Positions 51,701-53,469 are shown, counted from the first letter of the stretch. The stretch: 64,000 nucleotides of DNA from Semisulcospira habei (GCA_036245525.1 BTPG01000007.1:160112059-160176058), one strand, 5' to 3'. Translations and numbers: made by a program. Notes: generated by a model from the sequence alone, not told the origin.

Positions 51701-52288
51701 GTGGAAAACACATATTATATGATGCAGTTTAGATACAGTAAAGATTCAGTGAGATGAATTACAACCTGTTTTGAGTGACTACCCTTGTGAGAGGTCACCT
51801 GCCTTTAACCCATTACATCCTGAGGAAGATTTTTAAAAATTTGCTTACAGTCCTATGAAATCTACATTACAGATTAGGAGATAGATCAACCATTTTAGTT
51901 CAAGGGTGGTGCCAGGCGCCAAGCTGTTCGAGCACCACCCTTGAACTATCAGTCTAATAAATTTCAAGTACTAGTGTACTGTTCAGAAAGGTTCAGTATA
52001 AATTGTGATAAACATTGATTATGCACAAGATTTTCTTACAAATGTTGCAAACAAAGCACCCTATTATCACAAAGTAGCAAACATTTTTAACATTTTATCA
52101 ACAACCTCTGTCATTGTTGTCAGATATGTTTGCCAAAGGCTTTCACAAACTGATTAATGTGGAGTTTGGAATCAAAATTGTTGTCATTCACCACTGCACA
52201 GCTGATTGCTCTTGGCTTTCAGAGTGTGATGCAAGTTCTGGATAACTTGGATGTAGACAAGCTGAACTACCGAGTGGGCCTCAGCAAG
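8616..52288 (+). CDS. MYO18A-like: Class XVIII unconventional myosin, 18 exons, 3' end outside window
   Basis: MYO18 proteins are actin-associated myosins with little or no ATPase that act as scaffolds at Golgi, stress fibres or sarcomeres (family knowledge). The joined exons are 8616-9806, 18581-18775, 20738-20914, 22521-22731, 23494-23636, 25561-25661, 26372-26432, 30276-30420, 30980-31124, 31908-32039, 39124-39316, 40565-40651, 41103-41247, 42251-42410, 43047-43230, 50268-50457, 51556-51653 and 52223-52288. They total 3624 nt = 1208 codons with no phase break. Seen: disordered Ser/Arg head 1-397, SH3-like fold about 400-460, P-loop GRSGSGKTT 562-570, switch I NTNASRF 613-619, switch II VDTPGFQ 849-855. 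The linker LLW-LDEEA-PGASED and the LRR-GSMRRTF--G-AA-KKKS segment are class XVIII hallmarks. No PDZ domain is seen, so this resembles the PDZ-less isoform. The converter end, IQ and coiled coil are absent, so the gene runs off the right side. Confidence 0.93.
9862..9902. repeat. H1 arm fragment just inside intron 1
   Basis: AAGGCGCCAAGCTAATCTGG, then CACTACCCTTGAACTATCA: one inner arm only, 55 bp after the exon 1 donor. Confidence 0.6.
10474..10539. repeat. H4 hairpin
   Basis: Arms paired except for a two-base swap (CTACTGAG). Confidence 0.8.
10712..10870. repeat. Pyrimidine tract (CCCTTCCCC)n then (TC)n
   Basis: Near-pure C/T on the + strand for about 150 bp, with units of CCCCCTTCCCCCTCC. 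Confidence 0.85.
10871..11438 (+). mobile_element. SINE-like repeat, copy 1, split by an H2 hairpin
   Basis: It starts GGGGGACTTTGGTGGGG and ends GACGTTAAGCAATGTACAAT. It matches the copy at 60964-61328 almost base for base apart from the H2 insertion (11110-11323). The copy at 60964 ends in an AATC tract, which suggests a SINE or LINE 3' tail. No Pol III box was recognised. Confidence 0.65.
11110..11323. mobile_element. H2 hairpin MITE inside a SINE-like repeat
   Basis: TTAA at both ends, termini CTCATTCTACCCC / GGGGTAGAATGAG, core GATAGTTCAAGGGTGATGCC in both arms. The empty site survives in the copy at 60964-61328. Confidence 0.88.
11443..11514. repeat. (TC)n microsatellite
   Basis: Nearly uninterrupted TC dinucleotides following the SINE-like repeat. 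Confidence 0.95.
11602..11668. repeat. (CA)n microsatellite
   Basis: Uninterrupted CA dinucleotides. Confidence 0.95.
12241..12567 (+). repeat. 0.33-kb dispersed repeat, copy 1
   Basis: Shares the string of blocks CTAGTTATGGTTC, CACAGGACAATCCAGTT, GTGTCGACAAGG-like and TAATGGTACTTTAA with 14494-14822 in the same orientation, at roughly 85-90 percent by eye. Unknown class. Its right end is TTTAA, followed by an H1-like fragment. Confidence 0.7.
12586..12640. repeat. H1 arm fragment
   Basis: GTCATGGTCAATCCATCTC is an H1 arm. It follows the TTTAA end of the 0.33-kb repeat and precedes a full H1 copy. Confidence 0.5.
12644..12855. mobile_element. H1 hairpin MITE
   Basis: Left TTAA 12644-12647; the right site is mutated to TTCAA. 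Both arms carry the AATTTAAGGGTAGTGCC / GGCACTATCCTTGAATT pair. Confidence 0.78.
13027..13094. repeat. H9 inverted repeat
   Basis: CACTGGTTGTCTCCTTCGAT / ATCGAGGGAGACAACCATTG. Confidence 0.75.
13198..13324. repeat. Two tandem H6 inverted repeats
   Basis: 13198-13260 and 13261-13324: GCTGGTCTGCGATTTGGGAC / GTCCAAAATCACAGCCCAGC in the second. Confidence 0.65.
13634..14340. mobile_element. Harbinger-like element with GC-rich terminal repeats (0.7 kb)
   Basis: The termini AAGGGTCCGTTTATACAGAG and CTCTGTATAAACGGACCCTT are perfect inverted repeats, continued by GCGAACGCG-type subterminal repeats. A second inverted pair lies inside (about 13722-13744 and 14252-14275). It carries a fragment of a MADF-domain gene, a companion gene of PIF/Harbinger transposons. 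No clear 3-bp target duplication is visible. Confidence 0.72.
13889..14023 (+). pseudogene. MADF-domain exon, frameshifted
   Basis: From ATG 13889 the frame reads [20 protein letters not shown], the start of a MADF domain (E-HP-LYD-----Y-D). Past an A7 run the domain continues only in another frame ([11 protein letters not shown]) up to a good donor ACAG|GTATGT. One small indel therefore breaks the exon. It lies wholly inside the Harbinger-like element. Confidence 0.6.
14347..14447. repeat. Inverted repeat abutting the Harbinger-like element
   Basis: Arms of about 37 bp starting TGCTACTGACGATACCGTTC and ending GAACGGTATCGTCAGTAGCA, with one indel and a 26-bp spacer. It begins six bases after the Harbinger-like right end. 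Confidence 0.75.
14494..14822 (+). repeat. 0.33-kb dispersed repeat, copy 2
   Basis: Direct repeat of 12241-12567. The outer borders TTAAAGGCCC (14457) and GGTACTTTAA (14822) are weakly inverted, so it may be a TTAA-type element. No frame is coding. Confidence 0.65.
15081..15294. mobile_element. H1 hairpin MITE
   Basis: TTAA at both ends. Termini CCCTTTTAGCCCC / GGCTAAAAGGG. Both arms carry the private pair GGCTTGACCATGACAATTC / GAATTGTCATGGTCAAGCC. Confidence 0.85.
15915..15980. repeat. H4 hairpin
   Basis: Arms GCAAGAGGCATAGATTCTCA and TGCGAATCTATTCCTCTTGC. Confidence 0.78.
16047..16250. mobile_element. H1 hairpin MITE, right end decayed
   Basis: Left TTAA at 16047. The private pair GGCTTGATCATGAT / ATCATGATCAAGCC is mirrored in both arms. 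The right terminus stops at GGGGCGAAAT. Confidence 0.72.
16800..16870. repeat. H6 inverted repeat, worn
   Basis: Right arm AAGGTCCAAATTCACAGACC intact, left arm decayed. Confidence 0.6.
16900..16952. repeat. H9 inverted repeat, left arm worn
   Basis: GCGGTAGCGAATGGAGGGAG, then GCAGCCAGTGT. Confidence 0.55.
17080..17144. repeat. H4 hairpin, worn
   Basis: GACGCACAGATCCTCACGAG / ACTCATATGGATCATTGCCG. Confidence 0.55.
17302..17366. repeat. H4 hairpin
   Basis: GTAAGAGGCGTAGATTCTCA / TGAGAATCTATGCCTCTTGC. A decayed relative lies at 17505-17570. Confidence 0.8.
18043..18135. mobile_element. H5 hairpin, decayed
   Basis: TTAACCCTTGGCCTATCAG left; inner AATTCCTGCAGGAATCATCG; right CAGCAGCCAAAATG. 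Confidence 0.55.
18581..18775 (+). CDS. MYO18A-like: MYO18 exon 2: myosin N-terminal SH3-like fold
   Basis: Residues 398-462. Acceptor TTCCAG|GCC, donor GAGAAG|GTGAGA, phase 0 on both sides. It contains the class XVIII pattern [13 protein letters not shown], then [19 protein letters not shown]. This is the small beta barrel preceding the motor in most myosins. Confidence 0.93.
18893..19079. mobile_element. H1 hairpin MITE, right arm shortened
   Basis: TTAA at both ends. About 25 bp of the right arm is missing after GGTCAGTCCA. It lies about 120 bp after the exon 2 donor. Confidence 0.8.
19194..19240. repeat. H4 half, with a decayed copy at 19428-19490
   Basis: GCAAGAGGCATTATATATCC then TCATGAGCC; the flank ATATGGATTCAAATTGGTGT is shared with the 26668 and 49888 copies. 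Confidence 0.55.
19532..19705. mobile_element. H5 hairpin MITE with triplicated left arm
   Basis: TTAA at both ends. The left-arm unit (about 46 bp, GGTAGCGCTTTTAGTCGAGG variants) occurs three times in tandem; the right arm occurs once. Confidence 0.8.
20370..20510. repeat. Imperfect inverted repeat, two arms
   Basis: TACTGACAAGCAAAACAAAT and the complementary ATTTCATTTGCTCGTCAGTA enclose CCAAAAATG-type inner arms. A similar fold lies at 20205-20285 (TTGCTCCCTG / CAGGGGGCAA). Class unknown. Confidence 0.5.
20603..20655. repeat. H5 right-arm fragment
   Basis: GGAATCACCTCGACTAAAGT matches the right arm of 19532-19705. No left arm. Confidence 0.5.
20738..20914 (+). CDS. MYO18A-like: MYO18 exon 3: start of motor domain
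   Basis: Residues 463-521. Acceptor TCTCAG|GCC, donor GAGAAG|GTAGGT, phase 0. It shows EDLA-L-NVNES-LH-LRQRY and [13 protein letters not shown], the conserved start of the motor before the P-loop. The acidic patch before it fits the family. Confidence 0.94.
21056..21262. mobile_element. H1-type hairpin MITE, diverged
   Basis: Arms GGTCGACCATGATAATTCAA / TTGAATTATCATGGTCGATC with a rearranged centre (CAGATGGCAC duplicated). The termini are worn. Confidence 0.65.
21306..22420 (+). mobile_element. DIRS-like element A, internally deleted (1.1 kb)
   Basis: Left end TTATTTCTTCC, right end AAAAATGAAT. Inverted terminal repeats of about 190 bp share the CCTAAGAACC / GGTTCTTAGG segment. An internal complementary region at about 22069-22160 joins the complement of the left end to the complement of the right end, reading GAAGAAATAA|ATTCATTTTT. 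That arrangement is diagnostic of DIRS tyrosine-recombinase retrotransposons. Only the recombinase tail remains of the coding region, on the + strand next to the internal complementary region, the canonical orientation. It ends 100 bp before exon 4. Confidence 0.85.
21607..21888 (+). pseudogene. Tyrosine recombinase C-terminal fragment in DIRS-like A
   Basis: The reading frame shows [30 protein letters not shown] and [16 protein letters not shown], the C-terminal half of a DIRS-type tyrosine recombinase with the Arg box and the presumed Tyr nucleophile in FTRFY. The histidine expected three residues before the Arg (HxxR) is not visible. The frame stops (TGA) just after DLAGQ. The N-terminal half, reverse transcriptase and RNase H are missing, so it cannot work alone. 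Confidence 0.8.
22521..22731 (+). CDS. MYO18A-like: MYO18 exon 4: P-loop exon
   Basis: Residues 522-591 plus the first base of codon 592. Acceptor TTGCAG|GTC, donor ACAT|GTGGGT. It contains MFKGC-QEDMPPH, AYRDLL and the Walker A segment [10 protein letters not shown] at 562-571. The DIRS-like element A ends only 100 bp upstream (22420). Confidence 0.94.
22893..22956. repeat. H4 hairpin
   Basis: GCAAGAGGTATAAATTCTCA / TTGAGAATTGTTTCTCTTGC. Confidence 0.7.
23278..23343. repeat. H4 hairpin, perfectly paired private variant
   Basis: GAGACATAGAACCTCATGAG / CTCATGAGGTTCTATGTCTC: three positions differ from consensus and each is mirrored. Confidence 0.9.
23494..23636 (+). CDS. MYO18A-like: MYO18 exon 5: switch I exon
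   Basis: Codon 592 is completed, then residues 593-639. Acceptor CCGCAG|TGG, donor [20 protein letters not shown] and [10 protein letters not shown] are the P-loop-following helix and switch I. Conventional myosins have NNNSSRFGK here. The changed switch is typical of class XVIII and fits weak nucleotide hydrolysis. Confidence 0.93.
23663..23729. repeat. H4 hairpin, worn
   Basis: GCAAGTGGCTTAGATTTTCA / CATGTGAATCTATGTATCTT; starts 27 bp after the exon 5 donor. Confidence 0.55.
23740..24120 (-). pseudogene. Non-LTR retrotransposon ORF2 C-terminal tail
   Basis: On the - strand the frame 24120-23803 reads [35 protein letters not shown] and [20 protein letters not shown] followed by C. The W...FE-R...RR pattern followed by a C-x2-C...H-x4-C finger with SRIGL-SH is the usual end of ORF2 in many invertebrate LINEs. 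The reverse transcriptase is missing, so this is a 5'-truncated copy. Its 3' side continues to about 23740. Confidence 0.75.
24171..25087. mobile_element. pogo/mariner-type DNA element, non-autonomous (0.9 kb)
   Basis: Terminal inverted repeats CAGTGGAGTCC and GGACTCCACTG are flanked by TA on both sides. The motif TTAACACGAA occurs eight times in direct orientation, mostly near the two ends, plus once inverted at the right end. No transposase frame was recognised. Assignment to the Tc1/mariner-pogo group rests on the TA duplication and CAGTG ends. Confidence 0.75.
25328..25392. repeat. H4 hairpin
   Basis: Private TAGATCTTCATGAG / CTCATGAAGAGCTA pair. Confidence 0.82.
25561..25661 (+). CDS. 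MYO18A-like: MYO18 exon 6: motor, post-switch I strand and helix
   Basis: Residues 640-673 (last codon split). Acceptor TTACAG|GTG, donor CTCAG|GTAGGG. It reads [20 protein letters not shown], then IFYQLMAG, matching the conserved motor segment after switch I (LLEKSRV...FHIFYQLL). Confidence 0.93.
25725..25817. mobile_element. H5 hairpin MITE
   Basis: TTAA at both ends, CCCTTTGGCTGTCAGTGGC left. Inner TCGTGATGATTCC / GGAATCATTACGA. Confidence 0.8.
25911..25975. repeat. H6 inverted repeat
   Basis: TGTGCTGGTCTGTGACTTTA / TAAAATTACAGACCAACCCA. Confidence 0.7.
26155..26245. mobile_element. H5 hairpin MITE, worn ends
   Basis: TGTCAGTAGCGGTTTTTGTT / CGACAAAAACCGCTACTGAT arms; the outer TTAA is mutated on both sides. 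Confidence 0.72.
26372..26432 (+). CDS. MYO18A-like: MYO18 exon 7: short motor exon
   Basis: It completes Arg673 and encodes residues 674-693 ([20 protein letters not shown]). Acceptor TTTTCAG|AAA, donor CAGAAG|GTACGC. Only 61 nt long, but its phases fit both neighbours exactly. Confidence 0.88.
26668..26733. repeat. H4 hairpin within a larger element
   Basis: Paired arms GCAAGAGGCATAGATCCTCA / TGAGGATCTATGCCTCTTGC. Flanks AACATGGATACAAA (left) and CAGTGAAGGGGTGGGTT (right) recur around other H4 copies. Confidence 0.88.
27479..27860. mobile_element. Small TA-flanked mariner-like element, split by an H2 hairpin
   Basis: TACAGTAAACTTC at the left and GAAGTTTACTGTA at the right form a 13-bp inverted repeat including the TA duplication. 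Most of the right half is an H2 hairpin (27633-27845) inserted at a TTAA. No frame is coding. Confidence 0.65.
27633..27845. mobile_element. H2 hairpin MITE inside a mariner-like element
   Basis: Left TTAA, right GTAA. Same termini and core as 11110-11323, centre fully paired. Confidence 0.82.
28106..28173. repeat. H6 inverted repeat
   Basis: TGTGCTGGTCTGTGATTTTG / CCAAAATCACTGACCCACAC. Confidence 0.78.
28590..28682. mobile_element. H5-related hairpin MITE
   Basis: TTAA at both ends with a private terminus CCCCTTTGCGTGTTG / CAACACACAAAGG. GCGGTTTTAG / CTAAAACCGC inner arms, right arm partly duplicated. Confidence 0.72.
28754..28960. mobile_element. H1 hairpin MITE
   Basis: Right TTAA at 28957-28960. 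Arms GACTGATTGACCATGAT / ATCATGGTCAATCAGTC share a private ACTGATTG variant on both sides. Confidence 0.78.
29392..29459. repeat. H6 inverted repeat
   Basis: GCTGGTCTGCTATTTTGG / CCGAAATCACAGACTAGC. Confidence 0.7.
29477..29566. mobile_element. H5 hairpin MITE
   Basis: TTAA at both ends, CCCTTTGGCTGTCAGTAG left; the right arm is worn. Confidence 0.76.
29775..29840. repeat. H4 hairpin
   Basis: Fully paired GATCCTC subtype; the right flank GTCAAGGGGTTA resembles the larger element end. Confidence 0.85.
30276..30420 (+). CDS. MYO18A-like: MYO18 exon 8: motor, upper 50-kDa domain
   Basis: Residues 694-742 (last codon split). Acceptor TTTCAG|CCT, donor AAGG|GTTAGT. It contains [18 protein letters not shown] and the strongly conserved [13 protein letters not shown]. 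Confidence 0.93.
30482..30530. repeat. H4 half
   Basis: GCAGGAGGCATACATTATCG left arm only, 62 bp after the exon 8 donor. Confidence 0.5.
30557..30690. mobile_element. H1 hairpin MITE, right third lost
   Basis: Left TTAA at 30557. Core AAGGGTAGTGCCAGATGAGC / GCTTATCTGGCACTACCCTT. The right side ends abruptly after TTATCATG. Confidence 0.72.
30980..31124 (+). CDS. MYO18A-like: MYO18 exon 9: motor, upper 50-kDa domain
   Basis: Residues 742-790. Acceptor TTGCAG|GTA, donor CTCAG|GTGGGC. It shows [19 protein letters not shown] followed by [14 protein letters not shown], the class XVIII insertion where other myosins have the cardiomyopathy loop. Confidence 0.92.
31391..31594. mobile_element. H1 hairpin MITE, worn ends
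   Basis: Arms GATGGATTGATCATGATAAT / ATTATCAGGATCAATCCATC. The outer terminus CCCATTTCTCAAATTTTGGA is shared with 15081 and 55184. Confidence 0.72.
31701..31755. repeat. H6 inverted repeat, short loop
   Basis: GCTGGTCTTCGATTTTGGAC / GTCCAGAATCGCAGACCAGC: the private CGATTTTGG / CCAGAATCG is mirrored. Confidence 0.78.
31908..32039 (+). CDS. MYO18A-like: MYO18 exon 10: motor, helix before switch II
   Basis: Residues 790-834. Acceptor TGTGCAG|GGT, donor [31 protein letters not shown] followed by LINR matches the long helix preceding switch II. An H3 hairpin starts about 50 bp beyond the donor and carries DIRS-like element B. Confidence 0.92.
32092..32285. mobile_element. H3 hairpin MITE interrupted by DIRS-like B (continues 38545-38564)
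   Basis: Left TTAA at 32092. The right arm runs to CAAGCAATGGGTGT, then the DIRS-like element, then ATCAGGATGAAAAGGGTTCA. This is the expected continuation when compared with 2403-2606 read in reverse. Confidence 0.85.
34580..35170. repeat. Degenerate internal repeats of DIRS-like B, with a distal copy at 37452-37700
   Basis: A unit beginning TAGTGTGCGGAGTCGGGAG at about 34919 recurs in direct orientation at about 37453, with roughly 250 bp of strong similarity. More diverged relatives precede it (34590-34700 and 34808-34915 share CCAGACCTG and AAGTTCCGACG). Confidence 0.7.
35273..35720 (-). pseudogene. Tyrosine recombinase fragment in DIRS-like B, frameshifted
   Basis: The open part (35273-35620) shows [15 protein letters not shown] and [18 protein letters not shown]. 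The upstream TISSWLRW portion is in another frame because of one extra A near 35651 relative to copy C. It lies on the - strand in the middle of the element, opposite to the arrangement in element A. The Arg-box histidine appears as Asp (ADEVR). Confidence 0.75.
38565..39123. other. Intron 10 remainder after DIRS-like element B
   Basis: AT-rich intron with one H5 hairpin (38804-38895). A polypyrimidine stretch precedes exon 11. No other feature is seen. Confidence 0.7.
38804..38895. mobile_element. H5 hairpin MITE
   Basis: TTAA at both ends, CCCTTTAGCTGTTGGTAGC / GCTGCCGACAGCCAAAG. Confidence 0.76.
39124..39316 (+). CDS. MYO18A-like: MYO18 exon 11: switch II and relay helix
   Basis: Residues 834-898. 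Acceptor TGAACAG|ATC, donor [26 protein letters not shown] replaces the conventional switch II DIxGFE, so the catalytic Glu is Gln, as in known MYO18. The relay helix follows as [20 protein letters not shown]. Confidence 0.95.
39381..39409. repeat. H4 hairpin, centre deleted
   Basis: CAAGAGGCATAGATCTTAAG then CCTCTTGC; only the outer arms remain. Confidence 0.6.
39462..39676. mobile_element. H1 hairpin MITE
   Basis: Left TTAA; the right site is mutated to CTAA. Arms GACTGACCATGATAATTCAA / TTGAATTATCATGGTCAATC. Confidence 0.76.
39755..39844. mobile_element. H5 hairpin MITE, left end worn
   Basis: TGATGATTCCGGCAGGTGTCATC centre in part and GCAGACAGCCAAAGGC before the shared TTAA. It abuts H1 at 39841. 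Confidence 0.65.
39841..40043. mobile_element. H1 hairpin MITE adjoining an H5 copy
   Basis: TTAA at both ends. The left TTAA (39841-39844) is also the right end of an H5 hairpin. Centre shortened to GGCGCCAGCTC. Confidence 0.8.
40565..40651 (+). CDS. MYO18A-like: MYO18 exon 12: motor, relay-loop region
   Basis: Residues 899-927. Acceptor GAACAG|GAA, donor GGGCTG|GTTTGT. It encodes [17 protein letters not shown] and [11 protein letters not shown]. The donor is a weak match to consensus and overlaps the left arm of an H6-type inverted repeat (40646-40703). Confidence 0.88.
40646..40703. repeat. H6-like inverted repeat across the exon 12 donor
   Basis: Right arm GGACCAAAATCACACACCAG is typical; the left arm GCTGGTTTGTATTCAC includes the last codons and donor of exon 12. 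Confidence 0.5.
40786..40877. mobile_element. H5 hairpin MITE
   Basis: Left CTAA, right TTAA. The private GGGTGTTGGTAGTG / CACTACCAACAG pair is mirrored. Fully paired centre. Confidence 0.8.
40910..41085. repeat. H2-like hairpin, decayed, next to exon 13
   Basis: GGATCAACCATGATTGTTCA and TGATACATCATGGTCAGTC arms with CTTCACAGGACAATG. The termini are lost. It ends close to the exon 13 acceptor. Confidence 0.5.
41103..41247 (+). CDS. MYO18A-like: MYO18 exon 13: motor, lower 50-kDa domain
   Basis: Residues 928-976 (last codon split). Acceptor TTTAAG|GTG, a purine-containing acceptor, with donor CAGAA|GTGAGT. It contains the class XVIII hallmark [20 protein letters not shown]. An H3 hairpin starts 100 bp downstream. 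Confidence 0.92.
41347..41539. mobile_element. H3 hairpin MITE, centre eroded
   Basis: TTAA at both ends. Terminus CTCTTATCATTCGGAATACA and TCAGTATGATATGGG. The right inner arm is mostly lost. Confidence 0.68.
41571..41634. repeat. H4 hairpin within a TTAA element
   Basis: Left flank CCCCTTCACTGCGAG follows a TTAA; right flank GTATCCATGGTCTTTGGACG leads to GATGAATTAA. Confidence 0.78.
41804..42013. mobile_element. H2-like hairpin MITE
   Basis: TTAACCCATAAAACCCTG terminus. Core GATATTTCAAGGTTGGTGTC with a perfectly mirrored right arm (GACACCAACCTTGAAATATC), a private variant of the family. Confidence 0.75.
42072..42137. repeat. H4 hairpin
   Basis: GCAAGAGGCATAGATTCTCA / CCAGAATCTCTGCCTCTTGC, about 110 bp before exon 14. 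Confidence 0.78.
42251..42410 (+). CDS. MYO18A-like: MYO18 exon 14: motor, lower 50-kDa domain
   Basis: Residues 976-1029. Acceptor TTCCAG|AGG, donor [47 protein letters not shown] and ILQDSKL match the beta-strand and helix segment equivalent to H-AG-V-Y---GWL-KN in other myosins. Confidence 0.92.
42822..42924. repeat. H8 GC-rich hairpin
   Basis: GCCGACGTCGGCCACCGTTG / CAACGGCAGCTGACGTCGGC around ACAGCTGT; outer AAAGGCCATC / GACCTTTT. Confidence 0.75.
43047..43230 (+). CDS. MYO18A-like: MYO18 exon 15: loop 2 region
   Basis: Residues 1029-1090. Acceptor CCCCAG|CCC, donor CAAGTT|GTGAGT. It shows [20 protein letters not shown] and [13 protein letters not shown], the basic class XVIII insertion at the actin-binding loop 2, then ICIQVKFQV. 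Confidence 0.93.
43231..43584. other. Start of intron 15, before DIRS-like element C
   Basis: No gene is seen. There is one short inverted repeat at about 43300-43345 (TCTATTCAAATTAGA / TCTCATTTGAATAGA arms). The DIRS-like element begins at 43585. Confidence 0.6.
43585..49824. mobile_element. DIRS-like element C (6.24 kb) in intron 15
   Basis: Near-identical to element B over its whole length, including the internal repeats (about 46199-46450 and 48732-48985) and an A run (about 44956-44979, shorter than in B). Left end TTGTTTCATC, right end AAAAATGCAT. Its internal complementary region (about 49480-49570) reads GATGAAACAA|ATGCATTTTT, matching its own left-end variant rather than that of B. 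Flanks differ from those of B, so these are two separate insertions and not a segmental duplication. Confidence 0.85.
46553..47086 (-). pseudogene. Tyrosine recombinase fragment in DIRS-like C (longest open copy)
   Basis: A 177-codon frame with [45 protein letters not shown] and [16 protein letters not shown]. It aligns with the fragment in element A but sits on the - strand mid-element. Compared with A the stop after AGQ is lost and the frame runs on into unrelated sequence. The N-terminal part with the first catalytic Arg is not recognised, and the HxxR histidine reads Asp. Overlapping + frames are shadows. Confidence 0.78.
49888..49952. repeat. H4 hairpin
   Basis: Private CATGGGCCA / GGCCCATG pair; left flank AACATGGATACAAA as at 26668. 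An H1-like hairpin (about 50000-50100) and a G run follow. Confidence 0.78.
49995..50156. mobile_element. H1 hairpin MITE, worn ends
   Basis: GGAGATGGATTGACCATAAT / ATTATGGTTGATCCATC arms and a paired CAGCTTGGCGCC centre. The private TCAGC / GCTGA variant is mirrored. Confidence 0.7.
50268..50457 (+). CDS. MYO18A-like: MYO18 exon 16: motor, helix to SH1 region
   Basis: Residues 1091-1154 (last codon split). Acceptor TTTCAG|GAC, donor ACAAG|GTATGT. It shows [15 protein letters not shown], then [20 protein letters not shown]. This corresponds to the conserved HFVRCI-PN and L---QLR--GVLE segments, with the SH1/SH2 cysteines missing as in class XVIII. Confidence 0.94.
50530..50632. repeat. H8 hairpin, worn, after exon 16
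   Basis: CAGTACGCAAAAGTTCGC / GACTTTTCGCACACTGG outer arms and GCACACAGTTGTGCG centre. Confidence 0.65.
50782..50979. mobile_element. H1 hairpin MITE, diverged terminus
   Basis: Left TTAACCCATTTTACGACG; right site worn to TTAT. Core GATGAGCTTGGCGCC / GGCTCATCTGGCG. Confidence 0.7.
51397..51442. repeat. Short inverted repeat in a decayed element
   Basis: AAGACCATCATTTAGGTGGC and its complement surround GGTA. The surrounding 51280-51515 repeats ACAGGTG/TCATTAAAGACC segments and looks like a decayed DNA element. Confidence 0.5.
51556..51653 (+). CDS. MYO18A-like: MYO18 exon 17: converter region
   Basis: Residues 1154-1186. Acceptor TTGCAG|GTT, donor [32 protein letters not shown] corresponds to the conventional GFP-R--F-EF--RY--L. 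A charged stretch follows (KGDKEDKQ). Confidence 0.93.
51674..51705. repeat. H6 left-arm fragment
   Basis: AGGTCTGTGATTTTGGACTT only, just after exon 17. Confidence 0.5.
51805..51975. mobile_element. H3 hairpin MITE, centre shortened
   Basis: TTAACCCATTACATCCTGAGG terminus in part, TTCAAGGGTGGTGCCAGGCG core, right arm CACCACCCTTGAACTATC. The right terminus is decayed. Confidence 0.7.
52223..52288 (+). CDS. MYO18A-like: MYO18 exon 18: end of converter; last exon seen
   Basis: Residues 1187-1208 ([20 protein letters not shown], then SK). Acceptor TTTCAG|AGT, donor AGCAAG|GTAGGT, phase 0. The next exon should begin with the VFFR-G-LA-LE segment that leads into the IQ helix. Nothing like it is found up to 64000. 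Confidence 0.92.
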
Positions 52289-52501
52289 GTAGGTGACATT
52301 GACAGTATCTCTCTCTCTTTCTCTTTCTTTGTGTCAGTCTGCTGTACTGTTTCTGGCCATTTTCCTTTTTTCGCCCCCTAGGATTATACCTTATGTCCTT
52401 TGTAATCATGTCTCATTCTGTCTTCCCTGCCCCCCTCCCCCCTCCCCCCAACTCCTTCCCCCTCTCACTCACCAGCCTTTGGATGGCTGTAGCAGTGTGT
52501 A

Positions 52502-52713
52502 TTAACTCATTTAACCCCAAGGTCACATTGCCAAAGTTTTGAAGGCGTCTCCTGATGCCTGTGTACCAGTTGCAACAGATGGATCGACCATGATAATTTA
52601 AGGGTAGTGCCAGATTAGCTTGGCGCCTTCAGGTGCCAAGCTAATCTGGCACTACCCTTGAATTATCATGCTCGATCCATCTCCTTCTCTAGTGCGTTTG
52701 GGCTAAGCTAAAC
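52502..52713. mobile_element. H1 hairpin MITE in a duplicated block
   Basis: TTAACTCATTTAACCCC terminus, arms GGATCGACCATGATAATTTA / TTGAATTATCATGCTCGATC. The adjoining flank GCTAAACCTTAACATCTG recurs at 53325-53342 after a second H1 copy. Confidence 0.75.
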
Positions 52714-52778
52714 CTTAACATCTGGTCTCTCTTGGACACCACCACCACCACCCCCCTCCCCCTCCCCCTCCCCCCAGG

Positions 52779-53034
52779 TCACCCTGGTCAGCCCACAGGT
52801 GGGTTTCTCTCTATTCGGGCATGTGTCGTCACCCTTGCCATTCACCGTATTGCCTTTTAAACTCCCTATGTCTGCACGCCTAGCTCTTGATTGGAGTGTG
52901 TGCTAAGGTCTTAGCTTATTAGCCCCATGTGTAGGTTTTAATGTATTGACCGCTGCGACAGCATTCAATGTCTGTTATTTTTTTTTCACAGCAGTGCAGG
53001 CACTCCTGAGAAGCCTTGTTGCTGTCGGACGCTA
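52779..53034 (+). mobile_element. SINE-like repeat, copy 2, riddled with short deletions
   Basis: Collinear with copies 1 and 3 from GGTCACCCTGGTCAGCC to CCTTGTTGCTGTCGGACG, but with many one- or two-base losses, often in homopolymers (for example CAGCCCACAGGTGGG for CAGCCCCACAGGGTGGG). Confidence 0.65.
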
Positions 53035-53087
53035 GCATGTCATCATCATCCCCCTCCCCACACACACACACCCACCCCAGCCCCACC

Positions 53088-53330
53088 CCCCCTTTTGGAG
53101 GCGTCTCCTGATGCCTGCGTACCAGTTGCAAGAGACGGATCAACCATGATAATTCAAGGGTAGTACCAGATTAGCTTGGCGCCTGACCTCTCCTGATGCC
53201 AGTGTACCAGTTGCAAGAGACAGATCAACCATGATAATTCAAGGGTAGTGCGCCAAGCTAATCTGGCACTACACTTGAATTATGGTCGATCCATCTCCTT
53301 CTGTAGTGCATTTTGGGTTAAGCTAAACCC
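53088..53330. mobile_element. H1 hairpin MITE, rearranged second copy
   Basis: The left arm is present twice (53096-53184 and 53187-53250), followed by one right arm. Both versions carry GACGGATCAACC/GACAGATCAACC-type variants. Confidence 0.65.
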
Positions 53331-53469
53331 TAACATCTGTTCTCAACTCACTCCCACCACCCACCCCCCCCCCCTTCTCAACCGCCCATCCCCTCACCCT
53401 CCACCACTTGACTTCAAACACAGCCAACCCCCAGCTTCCCGTTTCTTGAACCCGTAAGAGCGAAACTGG

